The position numbers and the translations under genes were made by a program. A stretch of DNA of 64,000 bases from Pseudomonadota bacterium (GTDB taxonomy: Bacteria > Pseudomonadota > Gammaproteobacteria > Pseudomonadales > Oleiphilaceae): contig PDPE01000029.1 of the NCBI GenBank assembly GCA_002747395.1, positions 1 to 64,000 of the forward strand. The letters run 5' to 3'. This document shows positions 59,182-64,000 of this stretch, one piece after another. The notes beneath the pieces were generated by a model. It did no database searches and had not been told where the DNA came from. It saw only the letters and a list, made by a program, of their open reading frames with translations. The number at the start of each line of letters is the position of its first letter. Within the stretch, counting starts at the first letter, position 1.

Positions 59182-59266
59182 GTCATTCACCCCTATTTTG
59201 AGCGGATCGGTATAGACACCCGATTGCAAACACCTTTACAGAAAAATTATATTATCTGCTCACACC

Positions 59267-60412
59267 TCAGACCAATACCATGTTGTCCCGATGAATAAGT
59301 TCTTCTTCATTGACAAACCCCAACAGTGACTCGATCTCGTCTGAAGATTTACCCACTATTTTTGCCACATCATCGGCATCATAGTTGACCAACCCTCTGG
59401 CGACTTCCTTGCCATTTGAATCCACACAGGACACCATTTCGCCCCGTCGGAAACGACCAGAGCACTTTTGCACCCCCACCGCCAGCAAACTGCTTCCCCG
59501 GTTACAAACGACCCTGACTGCCCCATCATCAAGAAACAGCTTGCCGTTCACGCGTAAATGACCGGCAAGCCATTGTTTACGGGCCAACTGGCGGCAACTG
59601 TCCGGTAACAGCATGGTGCCAAGATCCTCGTTTTCCCGCAAGCGGGACAGGACTGAATCAATACGGCCACCGACAATCACAGTCAAGGCACCTGACCGGG
59701 AGGCCAACCTTGCGGCCCGCAGCTTGGTAGCCATACCACCGCGCCCCAAAGCCCCCGATTTACCCGCCACCATCGCATCCAGGCTTGCATCACTGGCATA
59801 GGCAACACCAATCAATCTGGCATTCTCATTTTTCCTTGGATCCTGGTCGAACAAGCCTTGCTGATCGGTCAAAATCAATAGTGCATCAGCATCAATCAGG
59901 TTGGCGACCAGTGCAGCCAGGGTGTCATTATCACCAAACCTGATTTCATCCGTCACCACTGTATCATTCTCATTGACAATGGGAATAACCCCATAGCCCA
60001 ACAAGGTAGAAAGGGTGCTTCTGGCATTGAGGTAGCGCTTACGATCTGACAAATCGTCATGGGTCAGCAATATCTGCGCGGTATGAATGGCATGCTTTTG
60101 AAAGTGAGCCTCATACGCCTGAATCAGGCCCATTTGCCCGACAGCCGCCGCCGCTTGCAATTCATGCACATGCCTGGGGCGAGTTTTCAGGCCCAACCGG
60201 GTCATCCCCTCTGCCACCGACCCCGAAGACACCAGCACCACTTCAGCGCCTGATTTTTTCAGTGCGACAATCTGCTCCACCCAGGCGGAAATACCCGCCA
60301 GATCAAGCCCTTTGCCATCATTGGTCAGCAACGCGCTACCAATTTTAACTACCACTCGTTGCACTGTGCCAAGTGTTTTTCTTTGAGGGGGTACTACCTT
60401 GCCAAGTCCCAC
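59267..60412 (-). CDS. proB: glutamate 5-kinase
   Basis: ProB phosphorylates glutamate in the first step of proline synthesis. The protein of about 381 aa has an amino-acid kinase domain ([45 protein letters not shown]) and a C-terminal PUA domain. The start is unclear: GTG 60412 has AAGG eight bases upstream, TTG 60433 lacks a ribosome site, and GTG 60364 would give the E. coli-like length. It is the last gene of the leftward rplU-rpmA-obgE-proB cluster. Confidence 0.93.
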   Translation of the reverse strand: MGLGKVVPPQRKTLGTVQRVVVKIGSALLTNDGKGLDLAGISAWVEQIVALKKSGAEVVLVSSGSVAEGMTRLGLKTRPRHVHELQAAAAVGQMGLIQAYEAHFQKHAIHTAQILLTHDDLSDRKRYLNARSTLSTLLGYGVIPIVNENDTVVTDEIRFGDNDTLAALVANLIDADALLILTDQQGLFDQDPRKNENARLIGVAYASDASLDAMVAGKSGALGRGGMATKLRAARLASRSGALTVIVGGRIDSVLSRLRENEDLGTMLLPDSCRQLARKQWLAGHLRVNGKLFLDDGAVRVVCNRGSSLLAVGVQKCSGRFRRGEMVSCVDSNGKEVARGLVNYDADDVAKIVGKSSDEIESLLGFVNEEELIHRDNMVLV

Positions 60413-60445
60413 GTATCCAACCTTGCCTGTCAATCATTGCTATTT

Positions 60446-60470
60446 TGTATCTGCTCACGCCTCTGCGAGC
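60446..60470. repeat. dispersed element, obgE-proB spacer
   Basis: GTATCTGCTCACGCCTCTGC matches the bioB-bioF spacer element starting at 53418 with two differences. It contains GCTC / GAGC arms. Confidence 0.5.
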
Positions 60471-60506
60471 AACCTGTCTTTTTCAGTCCTTTTTTCTCGC
60501 CCGGTA

Positions 60507-61787
<1,281 letters not shown>

Positions 61788-62048
61788 TTAGCCTGCAGCA
61801 ACAACACTCACTGTCTTGCGCTTCAAAGGGCCTTTCACTTCAAATTTGATTACGCCGTCTGCCTTGGCGAAGATCGTGTGATCTTTGCCGCAGCCAACAT
61901 TCTGGCCAGGGTGGAAACGGGTTCCACGCTGACGAACAATAATATTTCCGGCTTTTACTGCCTGGCCGCCAAACAACTTGACGCCAAGACGTTTCGATTC
62001 GGAATCGCGACCGTTACGGGTACTACCACCAGCTTTCTTGTGAGCCAT
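61788..62048 (-). CDS. rpmA: 50S ribosomal protein L27
   Basis: L27 reaches the peptidyl transferase centre of the large ribosomal subunit. The 86-aa protein starts [16 protein letters not shown] with the usual conserved N-terminal arm and has [15 protein letters not shown]. The N terminus is not extended, so no protease processing as in Firmicutes is expected. It follows rplU after a 129-bp spacer filled with AT-rich repeats. Confidence 0.97.
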   Translation of the reverse strand: MAHKKAGGSTRNGRDSESKRLGVKLFGGQAVKAGNIIVRQRGTRFHPGQNVGCGKDHTIFAKADGVIKFEVKGPLKRKTVSVVAAG

Positions 62049-62064
62049 TTTCTACTCCTGCTAT

Positions 62065-62131
62065 CTTTTTTAAATATGGGCTTTTTTAAAATACGGCCTT
62101 TTTATAAAACGGGTTTTTTTAAAAAATGGGC
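62065..62131. repeat. degenerate 16-18 bp tandem repeat in the rplU-rpmA spacer
   Basis: Four adjacent units of the form CTTTTTTAAAATACGGGC (62065-62080, 62081-62097, 62098-62113, 62114-62131) with small differences. Confidence 0.8.
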
Positions 62132-62177
62132 CATGTTTAAAAGTCAAAGCTGAAATTATCAGCCAACCAGCCTGTAA

Positions 62178-62492
62178 TCAGCCTGCATTGATTCCAGTGA
62201 TTTTCACTTCTGTGTACCACTGACGGTGCCCCATACGCTTCATGTGATGCTTGCGACGCTTGAACTTCAATATGTTCACTTTCTTGTGGCGGCCATGAGC
62301 TACCACTTCAGCAGTCACTTTCGCACCTTCGACCACAGGCGTACCGATCTTGATGTCGTCGCCATTTGCTACCAGCAGAACACGATCAAAATCAACCGAT
62401 TCGCCAGTTTCGACTTCCAGTTTCTCAAGCTTGAGAGTTTCGCCCTCGGTCACCCGATGCTGCTTACCACCACTTACAATTACTGCGTACAT
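62178..62492 (-). CDS. rplU: 50S ribosomal protein L21
   Basis: L21 is a 23S rRNA-binding protein of the large subunit. The 104-aa protein starts [14 protein letters not shown] and ends with the [24 protein letters not shown] block and GINAG. ATG 62492 is preceded by GGAG; upstream codons in frame are not used. It heads the rplU-rpmA-obgE-proB cluster and is divergent from ispB. Confidence 0.96.
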   Translation of the reverse strand: MYAVIVSGGKQHRVTEGETLKLEKLEVETGESVDFDRVLLVANGDDIKIGTPVVEGAKVTAEVVAHGRHKKVNILKFKRRKHHMKRMGHRQWYTEVKITGINAG

Positions 62493-62622
62493 TACTTTCT
62501 CCGGTATACGACCCATCCTAGCTCTCAAAACCTGCTTCTAGTGGAAGCCCGAACCCGCTTGCGCGGCCCGGAGACAACCATATGGCAGGGAGCTCTAGGT
62601 GAGGATGAGTTTAAGGGCGCGT

Positions 62623-62652
62623 ATTTTAACCAGAATCAACCGGGAAACTCAA
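62623..62652 (-). promoter_or_regulatory. sigma-70 promoter of rplU
   Basis: On the minus strand TTGAGT (62652-62647) and TAAAAT (62628-62623) are 18 bp apart, about 130 bp upstream of the rplU start. Confidence 0.55.
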
Positions 62653-62680
62653 GCAATATTTCTATTCGTTGGTAACGCGC

Positions 62681-62709
62681 TTGACACACCTGACTGCAGC
62701 CAATAGCAT
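62681..62709 (+). promoter_or_regulatory. candidate sigma-70 promoter of ispB
   Basis: TTGACA (62681-62686) and TAGCAT (62704-62709) are 17 bp apart, 40 bp upstream of the ispB start. Confidence 0.5.
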
Positions 62710-62748
62710 CATTGCCCAGACTCGAACTTCATACGGAACAGATGACCA

Positions 62749-63795
62749 ATGAGCGTCGCTAAAATATATGATCCTGTCAAGAGTGATTTTCAGGATGTAA
62801 ACTCGTTAATCTCCAGACACCTTGTTTCCGAGATCCCTCTGGTTGAAAAAATTGGCCGGTATATCGTCAATAGTGGCGGCAAACGACTGCGACCGCTTCT
62901 GGTACTGCTTGTCAGCAACGCATTGCAAGCAAGCCCCTCCTCCTTGCAACACCCCTCTCCTTCAAAACACCACACCCCTTCAACACCTGGCAGCAGTTCA
63001 GACCAGGATGGATTTGGACAAAAAGCCAAACTGGCAACGATCATCGAGTTTCTGCATACTGCAACCCTGCTCCATGACGACGTAGTAGATACATCAGAAC
63101 TCCGTCGGGGCAAACAGACAGCCAATGCCAAATGGGGCAATGCTCCCAGTGTACTGGTTGGCGACTTTCTTTATTCCCGCGCATTTCAGCTGATGGTCGA
63201 GCTTGGCAATATGCCAATGATGGAGATACTCTCCCATGCTACCAATGTCATTGCCGAAGGCGAAGTGCTGCAGCTAATGAACTGCAAGAACCCGGATATT
63301 ACCGAAGAACAGTATTTAGAGGTAATCCGAAGCAAAACCGCCATGTTATTTCAGGCTGCCAGCCACTCTGCTGCGGTACTTTACCAGGCAAACCGGAAAG
63401 ATGCCGAAGCCATGCGTAACTATGGTTTATATATCGGGCTTGCCTTCCAGCTGATTGATGACGTACTGGATTACACCGGCGACGCTGAAACCATGGGCAA
63501 AAATGTAGGTGACGATCTCGCAGAGGGCAAATCAACCCTCCCCCTGATCTACACCATTCACAAGGGTTCGGAACAGGACGCCCGACTGGTTCGAAATGCG
63601 GTACGCAAGGGCGGACTGGATGATCTGGACGCCATTCAGACCGCCGTTTCCCGGTGCGGCGCATTGGATTACACCATACAAAAAGCCCGAAAACTTTCGG
63701 AGCAGGCAATCGGCGAACTGCACAATCTGGCCGAGAGCCCATATAAAGAGGCACTCATCACACTTGCCCATATGGCGGCGGACAGATCAAACTAG
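62749..63795 (+). CDS. ispB: octaprenyl diphosphate synthase
   Basis: IspB makes the polyprenyl tail of ubiquinone and menaquinone. The 348-aa protein has both aspartate-rich motifs (LLHDDVVDTS and QLIDDVLDYTG) and the GGKRLRPLLVLL block. Compared with E. coli IspB it has an insert of about 25 residues before KLATIIEFLHTATLL, rich in Ser, Pro and His, where homologues have a short GYEG-type loop. It is divergent from rplU. Confidence 0.94.
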   Translation: MSVAKIYDPVKSDFQDVNSLISRHLVSEIPLVEKIGRYIVNSGGKRLRPLLVLLVSNALQASPSSLQHPSPSKHHTPSTPGSSSDQDGFGQKAKLATIIEFLHTATLLHDDVVDTSELRRGKQTANAKWGNAPSVLVGDFLYSRAFQLMVELGNMPMMEILSHATNVIAEGEVLQLMNCKNPDITEEQYLEVIRSKTAMLFQAASHSAAVLYQANRKDAEAMRNYGLYIGLAFQLIDDVLDYTGDAETMGKNVGDDLAEGKSTLPLIYTIHKGSEQDARLVRNAVRKGGLDDLDAIQTAVSRCGALDYTIQKARKLSEQAIGELHNLAESPYKEALITLAHMAADRSN

Positions 63796-63901
63796 CCAGA
63801 CAGAGTACCAGGATATCCATTTTGCCGGACACCCGTTCGGCCTTTTGTGCTGGCGCTCTTGCTATAGAAAATTGATACGCTGGCTGGAAGAGACAAACAT
63901 T

Positions 63902-64000
63902 ATGCAACAACTGTCAGAACTGGACGTTTCCTTTTTACACCTCGAAACAGACCACACCCCCATGCACAATGGCGGCCTGTATCTGTTCGATTCGACCACA
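63902..64000 (+). CDS. wax ester synthase/diacylglycerol acyltransferase, N-terminal part
   Basis: The first 33 codons (MQQLSELDVSFLHLETDHTP, then MHNGGLYLF) match the start of the WS/DGAT family, which acylates fatty alcohols or diacylglycerol to form neutral storage lipid. The HHxxxDG active site lies beyond the window. The gene begins about 105 bp after ispB on the same strand. Storage-lipid synthesis fits the fatty-acid oxidation genes at 44-48 kb. Confidence 0.8.
   Translation, partial: MQQLSELDVSFLHLETDHTPMHNGGLYLFDSTT

Overview
The window reads as ordinary chromosome of a free-living or host-associated marine-type gammaproteobacterium. Gene order matches the Pseudomonadales/Oceanospirillales core: gatCAB divergent from mreBCD-maf-rng; miaB-ybeZ-ybeY-lnt; leuS-lptE-holA; bioBFHCD divergent from comF; rplU-rpmA-obgE-proB divergent from ispB. 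A wax-ester synthase start at the right edge, two large acyl-CoA dehydrogenases and a PEP-CTERM protein point to Oceanospirillales, possibly near Endozoicomonas or Hahella; this is inference from gene content only. No rRNA, tRNA, CRISPR array or intact mobile element was seen.

Layout. 1-0.6 kb: the end of an Rpn-family nuclease/transposase and a decayed PstB-like ABC ATPase. 0.6-12.7 kb: metal permease behind a MerR-style promoter, aldehyde dehydrogenase, exosortase-associated acyltransferase, CWC protein, rsuA, glgC, a GlpD-like oxidase, an Old Yellow Enzyme, pbpG and fbaA. 12.8-16.5 kb: a four-gene MCE lipid transporter. 16.6-24.3 kb: hybrid kinase, rng, maf, mreDCB. 24.7-30.7 kb: gatCAB, PilZ, NdpA and trmH. 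30.8-44.1 kb: tRNA modification, envelope and replication genes with a PAS-GGDEF-EAL protein. 44.1-48 kb: paired acyl-CoA dehydrogenases with PsrA-like operators. 48.4-49.8 kb: an HEMQH metalloprotease and a rod-like small protein. 49.9-55.4 kb: the biotin operon and comF. 55.5-64 kb: DUF2780, a PEP-CTERM protein behind a sigma-54 promoter, a periplasmic MsrA/MsrB pair, proB, obgE, rpmA, rplU, ispB and the start of a WS/DGAT.

Most unusual points: (1) MsrB carries 16 histidine-rich hexapeptides between signal peptide and enzyme; (2) mreC appears to start at AUU; (3) the PEP-CTERM protein has a degenerate sorting motif, a sigma-54 promoter and repeated upstream motifs, with its likely system partner (the acyltransferase) 52 kb away; (4) short two- to five-copy tandem duplications of about 8-19 bp sit in many intergenic spacers and around several start codons (miaB, lnt, leuS), as if local slippage were frequent here. 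Nothing in the window is clearly a wholly new multigene system.
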